In this document: piece by piece, positions 29,391 through 36,793 of the stretch
How the letters are laid out: each line of letters opens with the position of its first letter
Numbering within the stretch: the first letter of the stretch is position 1
Source of the DNA: Mesotoga prima MesG1.Ag.4.2
GTDB lineage: Bacteria; Thermotogota; Thermotogae; Petrotogales; Kosmotogaceae
Direction of reading: 5' to 3'
NCBI RefSeq assembly: GCF_000147715.2
Contig: NC_017934.1
Location: 744,001 to 808,000 of the forward strand
DNA length: 64,000 nt
The notes under the pieces: model-generated
What the model was told of the DNA's origin: nothing
Database searches by the model: none
Seen by the model: only the letters and a program-made list of their open reading frames with translations
Translations under genes and position numbers: made by a program

Positions 29391-30514
29391 TGCGTTATTT
29401 CGACAACAATGCCACTACCAAAATGGAAAGTGATCTCGCAGAGAGATTCGCAAAACTGTGCGTCGAAGAGTATGCTAATCCGAATTCCATGCACTCTTTT
29501 GGGCTAAGAGAGGCTCGGTACCTCGAGGAAGCACGCCGAAAGATTGCCCGCTCGCTTTCTTCAGATCCTAGGGAAATCTATTTCACTTCTTGCGCAACGG
29601 AAAGCATTAACTGGATTCTAAGATCCAGCGTTCTTTTCAAAGGAAGAAGGAAGAGAATCGTTACTACATCGATCGAACACAAAGCAGTTCTGAATACTTT
29701 GAAAGACTTAAAAGCAAGCTCAGACATTGATTATAGAACGGTCGGACCCGAGAGAAACGGAATTGTCAAAGTTGCAAAGCTTCTCGACGAGGTTGACGAG
29801 GAGACTTTTCTTGTCTCCTTGATGGCAGTAAATAACGTAACCGGCGCTATTCAGCCCTATGAGGAGATTGGCGAAGAGCTTAGGAGACGAAACGTCCTCT
29901 TTCATCTGGATGCCGTTCAAACGATTGGGAAGATCCCTATTGATTTCGTTAGCTGCTTCTGTGACTATGCCTCTTTTTCTGCGCACAAGTTTCATGGCCC
30001 TAAAGGTGTCGGAGTCACTTATGTTAGGCAGGGAACGCCCATTAGACCATTAATTACCGGTGGCGGTCAGGAGAGGGGAATGCGTTCGGGAACACAGAAC
30101 GTCCCCGGTGCAGTTATAGCCGCTACAGCCTTGCAGCGAGCCGTTGAGTGCACACAAGAGTCATCTTCCAGGTTGAGAGAGTATCAGCATAGGATAAAAG
30201 AAACCGTTGAGGAACTAGATGGAGTTGTGAATACACCGGAAAATTCTATATCCAATACAGTCAACGCTTCTTTCGCAGGAATCAGATCCGAGGTTCTGGT
30301 TAATGCGCTTTCTGAAGAAGGTGTCTTTGTTGGTACTTCTTCGGCATGTTCTTCTAGAGGAGATGGAGGCCAGTACGTTCTCGATTCTATGGGACTTGAT
30401 TTCTCACTTGCCTCCAGTTCAATTAGGATCAGCATGTCACGGTTCACGACCGAGGAAGATGTGGCGTTTCTGATAGAAAAACTGAAGAAAACGGTTCCTC
30501 TTTTGAAATTTTAG
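29390..30514 (+). CDS. Cysteine desulfurase, NifS/IscS-type
   Basis: PLP enzyme that removes sulfur from cysteine for Fe-S cluster or tRNA thiolation pathways. The N-terminal YFDNNATTKM, the PLP lysine in SFSAHKFHGPKGVG and the catalytic-cysteine loop GTSSACSSRGDGG are clear. At 374 residues it is close to the NifS/IscS group 1 length. Its ATG overlaps the ligA stop (TAATG), so expression is coupled to the mutS2-acpS-ligA genes. No scaffold (IscU/SufU) or thiouridylase gene is adjacent, so the sulfur acceptor is unknown. Confidence 0.94.
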
Positions 30515-30531
30515 CCACAAACGGTTATAAT
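30503..30531 (+). promoter_or_regulatory. Sigma-70-type promoter for the yicC-gmk-rpoZ operon
   Basis: TTGAAA (30503-30508), a 17-nt spacer and a perfect TATAAT (30526-30531). The -35 lies in the last codons of the desulfurase gene. The TTG start of yicC is about 40 nt downstream. Confidence 0.65.
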
Positions 30532-30571
30532 TGACTGTAGTTTGACCTAAACGCCTTTGAGGTGATAATAA

Positions 30572-31444
30572 TTGCTCAGAAGCATGACCGGATTTGCGAG
30601 GGTCGAGAAGACCGTTCGCGAAGTAAATGTATTTGTTGAGTTGAAGACAGTCAATTCAAAGTACTTGAACGTGGATGTGAACATAGGAGATGCTTTCTCT
30701 GAGCTTGAAATGAATGTTACCAGGGTTATTAAAGAGAATCTCAAGCGGGGAACTGTAAGGGCGAGAATCGATATTTCTCTGGTCAACAGTGATGATCTTC
30801 TTCAACCAGATTTCGGAATAGCCTCCTCTGTCTATAACTCCTTGAAATCAATAAAAGAGCGCTTTGAGCTTGCGGGGGACGTGACTGTTGATTCAATGGC
30901 GAGGTTCAAAGAAATTATGCGAAGCAAGCCATCGGAAGATCTCGCGAAGAAAATCTGGAGTGTAATTGAAGAACTCCTAATGGAGGCAATTAGTGTCCTC
31001 AACAGTGATCGAGAAAGAGAAGGTGAGAATCTCGCCTCAGCATTGAATGAATACCTGTGCGAGCTCGAGTCCATTGGAAGGGAACTGCAGGATAGTTCTA
31101 AGGATATGGTTCTCTATTATCGTGACTTTCTGAAGAAGAAGGTAGAGCAGATTTCTGATAGTCAGCTCGACGATAACAGACTGGAGCAAGAGGTGGCGCT
31201 CCTTGCAGAAAGGGCAGATATTTCTGAGGAAATTGTAAGGCTTATCTCACACATTGAATCATTTAGAGAAGTCATGGCTTCTGAGAAGGAAAGCGGTGTG
31301 CAGCTCGATTTCATCTGTCAGGAAATGCATCGTGAACTCTCGACAATTGCTTCAAAGTCAAAGAAGCTGGCCATAACAAATCTCTCAGTTGAAGGAAGGA
31401 CGCTAGTAAATAAGATTAGGGAGCAAGTTCAGAACATAGAGTAG
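30572..31444 (+). CDS. yicC: YicC family endoribonuclease-like protein
   Basis: The N-terminus SMTGFARVEK and the C-terminal half (LEQEVALLAERADISEEIVRL and the end TIASKSKKLAITNLSVEGR) are typical of YicC/YloC proteins, for which an RNase activity is reported in E. coli. Length of 290 residues is normal. TTG 30572 is chosen because GAGGTGAT lies 5 nt upstream; the ATG at 30584 has no ribosome site. The order yicC, remA-like, gmk, rpoZ is widely conserved in Gram-positive and Thermotogae genomes and suggests one operon. Confidence 0.92.
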   Translation: MLRSMTGFARVEKTVREVNVFVELKTVNSKYLNVDVNIGDAFSELEMNVTRVIKENLKRGTVRARIDISLVNSDDLLQPDFGIASSVYNSLKSIKERFELAGDVTVDSMARFKEIMRSKPSEDLAKKIWSVIEELLMEAISVLNSDREREGENLASALNEYLCELESIGRELQDSSKDMVLYYRDFLKKKVEQISDSQLDDNRLEQEVALLAERADISEEIVRLISHIESFREVMASEKESGVQLDFICQEMHRELSTIASKSKKLAITNLSVEGRTLVNKIREQVQNIE

Positions 31445-31456
31445 GAGGTGTTTCAC

Positions 31457-31756
31457 TTGTACGGACTCATTAACGTCGGGTTCGGGAATGTTATCATCGG
31501 AGACAGAGTCATTGCGATAGTGAACCCCGAATCGGCGCCACTGAAGAGGTTGAAGGAAGTTGCGAAGGACGAAGGAAAACTGATTGATGCTACATATGGA
31601 AGAAAGACCAGAGCGATTGTAATAACTGATAGCAATCACATAATACTTTCTGCGATTCAGCCCGAGACAATTGCTTCCAGATTTATGCAGACTTTCAGCG
31701 ATATCGAGAAGCTTCTGGAAGATATCAGAGTTTCTGGACAGAATTTCGAAGAATGA
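31457..31756 (+). CDS. RemA/DUF370-family DNA-binding regulator
   Basis: This 99-residue protein matches the DUF370 family along its core: [50 protein letters not shown] and [10 protein letters not shown]. In Bacillus the family member RemA is a ring-forming transcription activator of matrix genes; in other lineages the role is not settled. TTG 31457 has GGAGGTG 6 nt upstream, while GTG 31448 overlaps that site. It sits between yicC and gmk, the conserved place for this family, and overlaps gmk by 4 nt. Confidence 0.92.
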   Translation: MYGLINVGFGNVIIGDRVIAIVNPESAPLKRLKEVAKDEGKLIDATYGRKTRAIVITDSNHIILSAIQPETIASRFMQTFSDIEKLLEDIRVSGQNFEE

Positions 31757-32376
31757 AAGGTATAGTCTTTGTGATGAGCGGTCCTTCAGGGGCCGGAAAA
31801 ACCTCGATACTCAGAGAAGTACTCCGATCCAACAATAATCTCGACTTTTCAGTTTCTTATGCTACGAGGGAAAGACGGCCTGAGGAAGTTCAGGGAAAGG
31901 ATTATTTTTTTGTCACTCCGGAGGAATTCAAACGACTTCAGAAAGAAGATGAGTTTTTAGAATGGGCAAAAGTCCATGGGAATTATTATGGGACCTCTAG
32001 ACATCAGGTCAGCAAGAGCGTAGATTTGGGCAGAGATATTCTGCTTGATGTGGACATTCAGGGGGCCATGTCATTAATGAGCAAACTCCGAGACGCCGTC
32101 TATATATTTGTCGCACCGCCATCTTACGAAGAGCTGATCAGTCGCCTTCAGTCAAGGGGAACAGAAGACACTCAATCTCTAAGAACAAGGCTCGAAGATG
32201 CAAAATGGGAACTTGAACAGGTGAAGAACTTTCAGTATCTCGTTATTAATGATAATTTAAAGCATTCGGTAAGTCAATTTGAAGCAATCATCACCGCCGA
32301 AAGGTTGCGTGTTGATAGAATGGTCAGAGAAAAGGGAGAAAGATTCTTGTTTGAGGAGAAAACATATGATAATTAA
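31753..32376 (+). CDS. gmk: Guanylate kinase
   Basis: Converts GMP to GDP with ATP. The P-loop [10 protein letters not shown] lies at residues 9-18, followed by the GMP-binding segment [22 protein letters not shown] and the lid and core motif [11 protein letters not shown]. At 207 residues it has the standard length. It overlaps the RemA-like gene by 4 nt and rpoZ by 11 nt, so all three are probably co-translated. Confidence 0.97.
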   Translation: MKGIVFVMSGPSGAGKTSILREVLRSNNNLDFSVSYATRERRPEEVQGKDYFFVTPEEFKRLQKEDEFLEWAKVHGNYYGTSRHQVSKSVDLGRDILLDVDIQGAMSLMSKLRDAVYIFVAPPSYEELISRLQSRGTEDTQSLRTRLEDAKWELEQVKNFQYLVINDNLKHSVSQFEAIITAERLRVDRMVREKGERFLFEEKTYDN

Positions 32377-32599
32377 TTACGATTTGCTTCTTAAGAGAAT
32401 AAGGCACAAGTACGCTATTCCAGTAGCCGCTGCCAAGAGGGCGGAGGATCTGGAGGACTTCGGTAGACCGAAGCTTGATCCTTCTACTGTAAGGGCTGCC
32501 GGGGATAAGATCACGATAGCCCTGAAGGAACTTGAAGAAGGCTACATTAGAATAAGAAATGAAGAAATGCTAATGATTCTCGTCCCGAAGGTTAAGTAA
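32366..32599 (+). CDS. rpoZ: RNA polymerase omega subunit
   Basis: A 77-residue protein with the omega pattern: [23 protein letters not shown], then LKELEEGYIRI. It helps fold and hold the beta' subunit. The start at ATG 32366 follows GAGGAGAA by 5 nt and is supported by position directly after gmk, a common gmk-rpoZ pair; the open frame further upstream is inside gmk. The helical core containing AAKRA is the most conserved piece of omega. Confidence 0.93.
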   Translation: MIINYDLLLKRIRHKYAIPVAAAKRAEDLEDFGRPKLDPSTVRAAGDKITIALKELEEGYIRIRNEEMLMILVPKVK

Positions 32600-32653
32600 A
32601 CTATTAGTAGCGTGGACTCGCTTCGCAGATAAAGAGATTCTTTATTTGAGTTG

Positions 32654-32682
32654 TTGACAGGGATAAAGTGATTAGATATAAT
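32654..32682 (+). promoter_or_regulatory. Consensus promoter for tRNA-Thr/tRNA-Tyr and downstream genes
   Basis: TTGACA (32654-32659), a 17-nt spacer and TATAAT (32677-32682) match the sigma-70 consensus exactly. The first tRNA starts 17 nt after the -10, so the primary transcript has a very short leader. With no terminator before rpmG, this promoter may also drive rpmG-secE-nusG. Confidence 0.88.
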
Positions 32683-32698
32683 AGGTATCGTGCGTCGG

Positions 32699-32774
32699 GC
32701 CAACGTAGCTCAATCGGAAGAGCGGCTGATTTGTAATCAGCAGGTTGGGGGTTCAAGTCCCTTCGTTGGCTCCA
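32699..32774 (+). tRNA. tRNA-Thr (anticodon UGU), CCA encoded
   Basis: Seven-pair acceptor stem GCCAACG/CGTTGGC, discriminator T and an encoded CCA. The anticodon stem GCTGA/TCAGC closes the loop TTTGTAA, giving anticodon TGT, which reads ACN threonine codons. The T-loop TTCAAGT is standard, with two G-T pairs in the T stem. Confidence 0.96.
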
Positions 32775-32790
32775 TAGGTTAACTATCGGT

Positions 32791-32877
32791 GGTAAGGTGC
32801 CCGAGTGGTCAAAGGGGGCGGACTGTAAATCCGCTGGCGGAACGCCTTCGGTGGTTCAAACCCACCCCTTACCACCA
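32791..32877 (+). tRNA. tRNA-Tyr (anticodon GUA), CCA encoded
   Basis: Class II tRNA with acceptor stem GGTAAGG/CCTTACC, discriminator A and encoded CCA. The anticodon loop CTGTAAA gives GTA, and the variable arm is long, as expected for bacterial tRNA-Tyr. It lies 16 nt after tRNA-Thr and 29 nt before rpmG. Confidence 0.96.
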
Positions 32878-32906
32878 TTAATTTTGCTACTGTTGAGGTG
32901 CATGCA

Positions 32907-33074
32907 ATGGCAAAGAAAACAAAGGGAAATAAGGTCCTTGTAACATTGAAGTGTTCCGAGTGTGGTACTAGAAACTATTACAGGTTCAAGAACCGCCAAA
33001 AAAAGTACAAATTGGACTCGAGTAAATACTGCCCAAAGTGCAGGAAACATACCGAGCACAAAGAATCCAAGTAA
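32907..33074 (+). CDS. rpmG: 50S ribosomal protein L33
   Basis: A 55-residue zinc-type L33. Two CxxC knuckles are visible, KCSECGTRNYY and YCPKCRKHTEH, with the basic middle YRFKNRQKKYKLD. ATG 32907 lies 6 nt after GAGGTG. It is the first protein gene after the two tRNAs and directly precedes secE, the usual Thermotogae/Gram-positive order. Confidence 0.95.
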   Translation: MAKKTKGNKVLVTLKCSECGTRNYYRFKNRQKKYKLDSSKYCPKCRKHTEHKESK

Positions 33075-33075
33075 G

Positions 33076-33091
33076 GTTGAGTCGGCTCAAC
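33076..33091 (+). other. Small hairpin between rpmG and secE
   Basis: GTTGAG/CTCAAC (6 bp) closes the tetraloop TCGG directly after the rpmG stop. It has no U-run. The secE ribosome site AGGAGGA follows closely, so it may act as a stability or spacing element rather than a terminator. Confidence 0.35.
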
Positions 33092-33109
33092 TGAGTCAGG
33101 AGGAATCCC

Positions 33110-33316
33110 ATGGCCAAGGCAAAGTTTTGGAAGTTCCTTTCCGAAGTGAAGAACGAAGTTAAGAAGGTGACATGGCCTAATAGGGAGCAGATGATCTCTT
33201 CTACCGGTGCCGTGCTCGTCATACTGATTGCAGTAGGTGCATTTTTAGCACTTCTAGATGTTCTCTTCACTAATGCGATCGGATCACTTTTGAATTTTTT
33301 GACAGGCGCCGCTTAA
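33110..33316 (+). CDS. secE: Preprotein translocase subunit SecE
   Basis: A 68-residue single-span SecE with the conserved amphipathic stretch FLSEVKNEVKKVTWPNREQ followed by one membrane helix (about residues 32-55). SecE clamps SecY in the Sec channel. Start ATG has AGGAGGA upstream. It sits between rpmG and nusG, as expected. Confidence 0.96.
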   Translation: MAKAKFWKFLSEVKNEVKKVTWPNREQMISSTGAVLVILIAVGAFLALLDVLFTNAIGSLLNFLTGAA

Positions 33317-33341
33317 TGCTGTTCGATGTTGGTGATTAATT

Positions 33342-34409
33342 GTGCGAAAGAAATGGTTCATAATTCAAACATACTCAGGCCTTGAAAACTCTATCAGAGA
33401 GGCAATTCAGATTAAGATAGAGTCTTTCGGTTTTTCGCACATGTTTGGTAAAATCCTAGTTCCAGAGGAGACGAAGCTTGATAGAACGAATGTCGCGGCA
33501 GAAAAATACATAGTTCCCGCAAACGCAAGGCTTCTCGTTAAGGACAATGAAGATGTGGCCAAGGGGGATCCCGTCGCCGAAGAAGTTGAGATAAAGGTCA
33601 AGAATGATGGTACAGTCGCTGAAGTCAAGAATTATCGCGTGATATTCATTGAAACTGCCGACAGGCGTTACACAAAGACTTACTACATTCCTGAGAGCGC
33701 AAAGATAGAGACCGGGATTAAGGCGGGCGCAAGAATAAGGCAAGGGATGCCTCTGGCAAAGCAGGGTGAATATTTCTGTGAGCTTGACGGAAAGATCGTC
33801 TATACGCAGAAGATGAAACGGATTGTTGTCGACAAAGAGAACGGAGAAGAAGACGTCTATCTCGTTCATCCGGATAGCTATGACGCCAAAGTCGCAAAGA
33901 AAGGCAACCATGTGAAGCGTGGTCAGATGTTTGGCGAGACGAGGAGAATATTCTCTAAGACGGAAGGTAGAGTAGAGATCTCCGACCTTCCAGGACGCAA
34001 AGAGATCAAGATCTTCAAAATAACCAGGACAAGGCTTTATCCCGGATATGTTTTTATTGAAATGATAATGAACGAGGAAACATGGAATCTCGTCAAGAAT
34101 ACTCCGAACGTAGTCAATTTTGTTTCAGTTGGCGGTCAACCCGTTCAACTTAAGGAAAAGGAAATCAAGGCTCTTCTTAGATTGGTTGGCATTGAAGAGT
34201 ATGAAGAACACATGGGCGGGCCGGTAAAGATTGAAGTCGAATTTGACGTTGGCGAAGTTGTAAGGATAAACTCTGGCCCATTTGAAGATTTCGTTGGAAA
34301 GGTAACGGATCTAGATCCGGACAGACAGGAACTTAAGGTTGTTGTCAGCATATTTGGAAGAGAAACACCGGTTATTCTCAGTTTATCTGAGGTAGAAAAG
34401 ATTGTTTGA
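33342..34409 (+). CDS. nusG: Transcription factor NusG with Thermotogae-type insertion domain
   Basis: NusG links RNA polymerase to ribosomes or Rho. The N-terminal domain begins KKWFIIQTYSGLENSIREAI, is interrupted by an extra domain of about 170-190 residues, and resumes with LYPGYVFIEMIMNEETWNLV. The KOW domain forms the C-terminus (EVVRINSGPFEDFVGKV). The 355-residue length matches the enlarged NusG known from Thermotoga maritima, whose inserted domain II takes part in autoinhibition. Most bacterial NusG proteins have about 180 residues. The start is GTG 33342. The gene is followed by the L1-type leader of rplK. Confidence 0.97.
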   Translation: MRKKWFIIQTYSGLENSIREAIQIKIESFGFSHMFGKILVPEETKLDRTNVAAEKYIVPANARLLVKDNEDVAKGDPVAEEVEIKVKNDGTVAEVKNYRVIFIETADRRYTKTYYIPESAKIETGIKAGARIRQGMPLAKQGEYFCELDGKIVYTQKMKRIVVDKENGEEDVYLVHPDSYDAKVAKKGNHVKRGQMFGETRRIFSKTEGRVEISDLPGRKEIKIFKITRTRLYPGYVFIEMIMNEETWNLVKNTPNVVNFVSVGGQPVQLKEKEIKALLRLVGIEEYEEHMGGPVKIEVEFDVGEVVRINSGPFEDFVGKVTDLDPDRQELKVVVSIFGRETPVILSLSEVEKIV

Positions 34410-34421
34410 TTCTGAGAAAGA

Positions 34422-34447
34422 GTGGGAGGGCTAAGCCCGTTGACCAC
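34422..34447 (+). promoter_or_regulatory. L1-type ribosomal protein leader (autoregulatory site before rplK-rplA)
   Basis: Two stacked stems, GTGG (34422-34425)/CCAC (34444-34447) and GGGC (34428-34431)/GCCC (34435-34438), are joined by an asymmetric internal loop (GA opposite GTTGA). This is the known L1 mRNA-binding element that mimics the 23S rRNA L1 site. It ends just before the rplK ribosome site AGGAGG, so L1 binding would block translation of L11 and L1. Confidence 0.75.
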
Positions 34448-34463
34448 AAGGAGGTAGGCAAAT

Positions 34464-34889
34464 ATGGCTAAGAAAGTGATAGCCCAAATCAAGCTCCAGC
34501 TTGAAGCGGGAAAGGCTACACCGGCACCTCCTGTTGGACCGGCTCTCGGTCAGCATGGAGTGAATATTATGGGTTTCTGTAAGCAGTTCAATGCGGAAAC
34601 ATCCGACAAGGCCGGTATGGTGCTTCCAGTAATTATCTCTGTCTACGCAGACAGATCCTTCAGTTTCATCCTCAAGACCCCGCCAGCAAGCTTCTTGCTA
34701 CTCAGGGCTGCGGGTATTCAGAAAGGCTCGGGAGTCCCCAATCGAGACAAAGTAGGTAAGATTACCCGTGCTCAGCTTGAGGAAATTGCTAAGATTAAGA
34801 TGCCCGATCTCAATGCCAGAACAGTCGATGCCGCTGCAAAGATAATTGCAGGTACAGCCCGTAATATGGGCATCGAAATAATAGGTTGA
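34464..34889 (+). CDS. rplK: 50S ribosomal protein L11
   Basis: Part of the GTPase-associated centre of the large subunit. The N-terminal domain has the proline-rich helix region [21 protein letters not shown], and the RNA-binding C-terminal domain ends with [19 protein letters not shown]. Length 141 is standard. AGGAGGT is 7-8 nt upstream of the ATG. It is followed by rplA after 12 nt. Confidence 0.98.
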   Translation: MAKKVIAQIKLQLEAGKATPAPPVGPALGQHGVNIMGFCKQFNAETSDKAGMVLPVIISVYADRSFSFILKTPPASFLLLRAAGIQKGSGVPNRDKVGKITRAQLEEIAKIKMPDLNARTVDAAAKIIAGTARNMGIEIIG

Positions 34890-34901
34890 GGGGGGATCTG
34901 A

Positions 34902-35600
34902 ATGCCGGTTAGATCAAAGAGGTACATTCAGGCAAGAAAGTCCGTTGATAGAAACGTTAGTTATTCAGTGGACGAGAGCATAGATTTACTGAAAAACTTT
35001 CCACCGACGAAATTCGACGAGACAGTCGAGATGCATTTGAAGTTGAGCATCGACCCCGCAAAATCTGATCAGCAGGTTAGGGGAACGATTGCATTGCCAA
35101 ATGGCACCGGGAAAGACGTCAGGGTTTTGGTCTTCGCTAGGGGGGAACAGGCTGAGACTGCAAAACGGTGTGGTGCGGATTTTGTAGGATCAGATGATCT
35201 TGTTCAGCAGATTCAAGGTGGTTGGACTGATTTTGATGTTGCAATAGCAACTCCGGACATGATGAGAGATATTGGAAAACTTGGAAAAGTCCTAGGGCCA
35301 CGCGGACTAATGCCGTCACCCAAGGCTGGAACAGTGACCGCTGACGTTGAAGATGCCGTTAAGGGTTTCAAGGCGGGAAGATTAGAAGTGAAGAACGACA
35401 AGACTGGAAATCTTCATCTTCCCATAGGGAAGAAGTCTTTTGACAAGGAAAAACTGCGCGAGAACTTCGTCTCTGCACTCAATCAGATTATGAAGATGAA
35501 ACCGGCTGGTTCCAAGGGGAGATTTGTGCAGAGGGTATTCCTGACCACAACGATGGGTGCAGGTATAAAAGTCGATTTTGCAAGAGAAACCGAGAAATAA
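34902..35600 (+). CDS. rplA: 50S ribosomal protein L1
   Basis: Forms the mobile L1 stalk that handles deacylated tRNA, and is probably the translational repressor acting at the leader before rplK. Family segments include [40 protein letters not shown] and [18 protein letters not shown]. Length 232 is normal. The L10-type leader follows in the 137-nt gap to rplJ. Confidence 0.98.
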   Translation: MPVRSKRYIQARKSVDRNVSYSVDESIDLLKNFPPTKFDETVEMHLKLSIDPAKSDQQVRGTIALPNGTGKDVRVLVFARGEQAETAKRCGADFVGSDDLVQQIQGGWTDFDVAIATPDMMRDIGKLGKVLGPRGLMPSPKAGTVTADVEDAVKGFKAGRLEVKNDKTGNLHLPIGKKSFDKEKLRENFVSALNQIMKMKPAGSKGRFVQRVFLTTTMGAGIKVDFARETEK

Positions 35601-35629
35601 CTAGTCTAAACTGAGATATATTTTCAATG

Positions 35630-35719
35630 CCAGAGACAGTAGGTATTTAAGAGCGTAAGCCACCTACCGAGGCGTGTAGAAGATCTGCCCTTCTGCGGCC
35701 TCGTTTTGGGGCCGCTTTT
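35630..35719 (+). promoter_or_regulatory. L10-type leader upstream of rplJ-rplL
   Basis: The stem GTAGGT (35639-35644)/ACCTAC (35662-35667) encloses the small hairpin GC-GTAA-GC (35653-35660), and a second short stem pairs GGC (35671-35673) with GCC (35687-35689). The AGACAGTAGG start and CCTACCGAGG end are typical of the L10/L12-binding leader that autoregulates rplJL. A terminator-like hairpin directly follows. Confidence 0.75.
35695..35719 (+). terminator. Attenuator hairpin before rplJ
   Basis: GCGGCC (35695-35700) pairs with GGCCGC (35710-35715) around a U-rich loop and is followed by TTTT. It lies between the L10-binding leader and the rplJ ribosome site, where it can make rplJL transcription depend on leader folding or reduce read-through from rplKA. 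Confidence 0.7.
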
Positions 35720-35737
35720 CTGAAAGGAGGTGCGAAA

Positions 35738-36280
35738 GTGCTAACAAGAGAGAGAAAAGAAGAAATCGTCGAGAGTCTTACAAAAGCTTACAAGGATTCA
35801 TCATTGATTCTATTCGCGGACTATAAAGGCATGAAAGTAGAGAACATAACTACTTTTAGAGACAAGCTCTATGAAAACTACAAAGAGAGAGCTCAGTTCA
35901 CGATAAAAAAGAATACGCTGGTAAGACTCGCTCTTAACAAGGCCGGATTCGAAGAAAGCGAATGGAAGGACTCGATAAGCGGTACAACGGCAGTGCTAAC
36001 TGTTGAGGATGTAGATCCTATCGCGGCCCTAAAGATAATCACCGACTTCAATAAGAATAACAAGACTCTTCCGCTAATAAAGGCTGGATATCTTGAAGGA
36101 AGATTCTTCACAGGTGACCGGGCTTCAGACCTCGCAAAGCTGCCGTCTCGAGAGCAGTTGATCGCCATGGTCGTAGGCGGATTTGCTGCCCCAATTACCG
36201 GTTTTGTCTATACTCTGAATGGAGTGCTAACAAAGTTCCTGTATGCTTTGAATGCGATAAAGGATAAAAAAGCTGAATGA
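35738..36280 (+). CDS. rplJ: 50S ribosomal protein L10
   Basis: L10 anchors the L7/L12 stalk. It begins MLTRERKEEIVESLTKAYKD, has the family stretch LILFADYKGMKVENITTFRD, and a C-terminal L12-binding helix (about residues 145-180). GTG 35738 follows AAGGAGGTG by 6-7 nt. At 180 residues it is the usual length for Thermotogae, whose helix carries three L12 dimers. Together with L12 it is the likely ligand of the leader upstream. Confidence 0.97.
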   Translation: MLTRERKEEIVESLTKAYKDSSLILFADYKGMKVENITTFRDKLYENYKERAQFTIKKNTLVRLALNKAGFEESEWKDSISGTTAVLTVEDVDPIAALKIITDFNKNNKTLPLIKAGYLEGRFFTGDRASDLAKLPSREQLIAMVVGGFAAPITGFVYTLNGVLTKFLYALNAIKDKKAE

Positions 36281-36301
36281 TTCACGCGGAGGTGTGGTAA
36301 G

Positions 36302-36688
36302 ATGACAAAGGAAGAACTTATAAGCGCAATAAAAGAAATGACAGTGGCAGAACTTTCAGATCTTGTTAAAGCCCTTGAAGAGGAATTTGGAGTGAGCGCG
36401 GCGGCTCCAGTTGCAGTTGCGGCAGCTCCTGCAAATGGTGGGGCGGCAGCAGAGGAAGAAGAAGAGCAGACAGAATTCAAGGTAGTTTTGAAGTCTTTTG
36501 GTGCAAAGAAGATCGATGTTATCAAGGTAGTAAGATCAATAACTGGACTCGGACTCAAGGAGGCCAAGGATCTTGTGGAAAAGGCTGGAACACCGGAGGG
36601 TGTTGTAAAGGAAAACCTTCCAAAGGCGGAGGCAGAAGAATTGAAGAAGCAACTCGAAGAAGCTGGCGCCGAAGTCGAACTGAAGTAA
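36302..36688 (+). CDS. rplL: 50S ribosomal protein L7/L12
   Basis: Stalk protein that recruits translation GTPases. The N-terminal dimerisation domain (about 1-35) is followed by an Ala/Glu-rich hinge (about 36-58) and the C-terminal factor-binding domain with [20 protein letters not shown]. The 128-residue length is typical. ATG 36302 follows GGAGGTG. Downstream lie a promoter candidate and a hairpin before rpoB. Confidence 0.98.
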   Translation: MTKEELISAIKEMTVAELSDLVKALEEEFGVSAAAPVAVAAAPANGGAAAEEEEEQTEFKVVLKSFGAKKIDVIKVVRSITGLGLKEAKDLVEKAGTPEGVVKENLPKAEAEELKKQLEEAGAEVELK

Positions 36689-36696
36689 TTGAGCAA

Positions 36697-36724
36697 TTGT
36701 CTGGTTACATATTGTCTGTATAAT
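36697..36724 (+). promoter_or_regulatory. Candidate promoter for rpoBC
   Basis: TTGTCT (36697-36702), 16-nt spacer, TATAAT (36719-36724), located 9 nt after the rplL stop. The predicted transcript would begin just before the strong hairpin at 36732-36760. Confidence 0.5.
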
Positions 36725-36731
36725 AAATATA

Positions 36732-36763
36732 CCCACATCAGGGAGACGCTCTGATGTGGGTTT
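36732..36763 (+). terminator. Strong hairpin between rplL and rpoB (partial terminator or leader hairpin)
   Basis: CCCACATCAG (36732-36741) and CTGATGTGGG (36751-36760) form a perfect 10-bp stem with a 9-nt loop, followed by only three U residues and then GG. It may attenuate transcription from rplL into rpoB, as many bacteria do at this junction, or stabilise the 5' end of the rpoBC message. Confidence 0.55.
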
Positions 36764-36793
36764 GGTGTGCTCAAACATACGAGAGGTGATCTA

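Noticed and set aside
32628-32644. AT-rich hairpin after rpoZ (ATAAAGA/TCTTTAT) as a terminator
   Set aside because: The stem is short and AT-only with no clear U-run; too weak to list as a feature.
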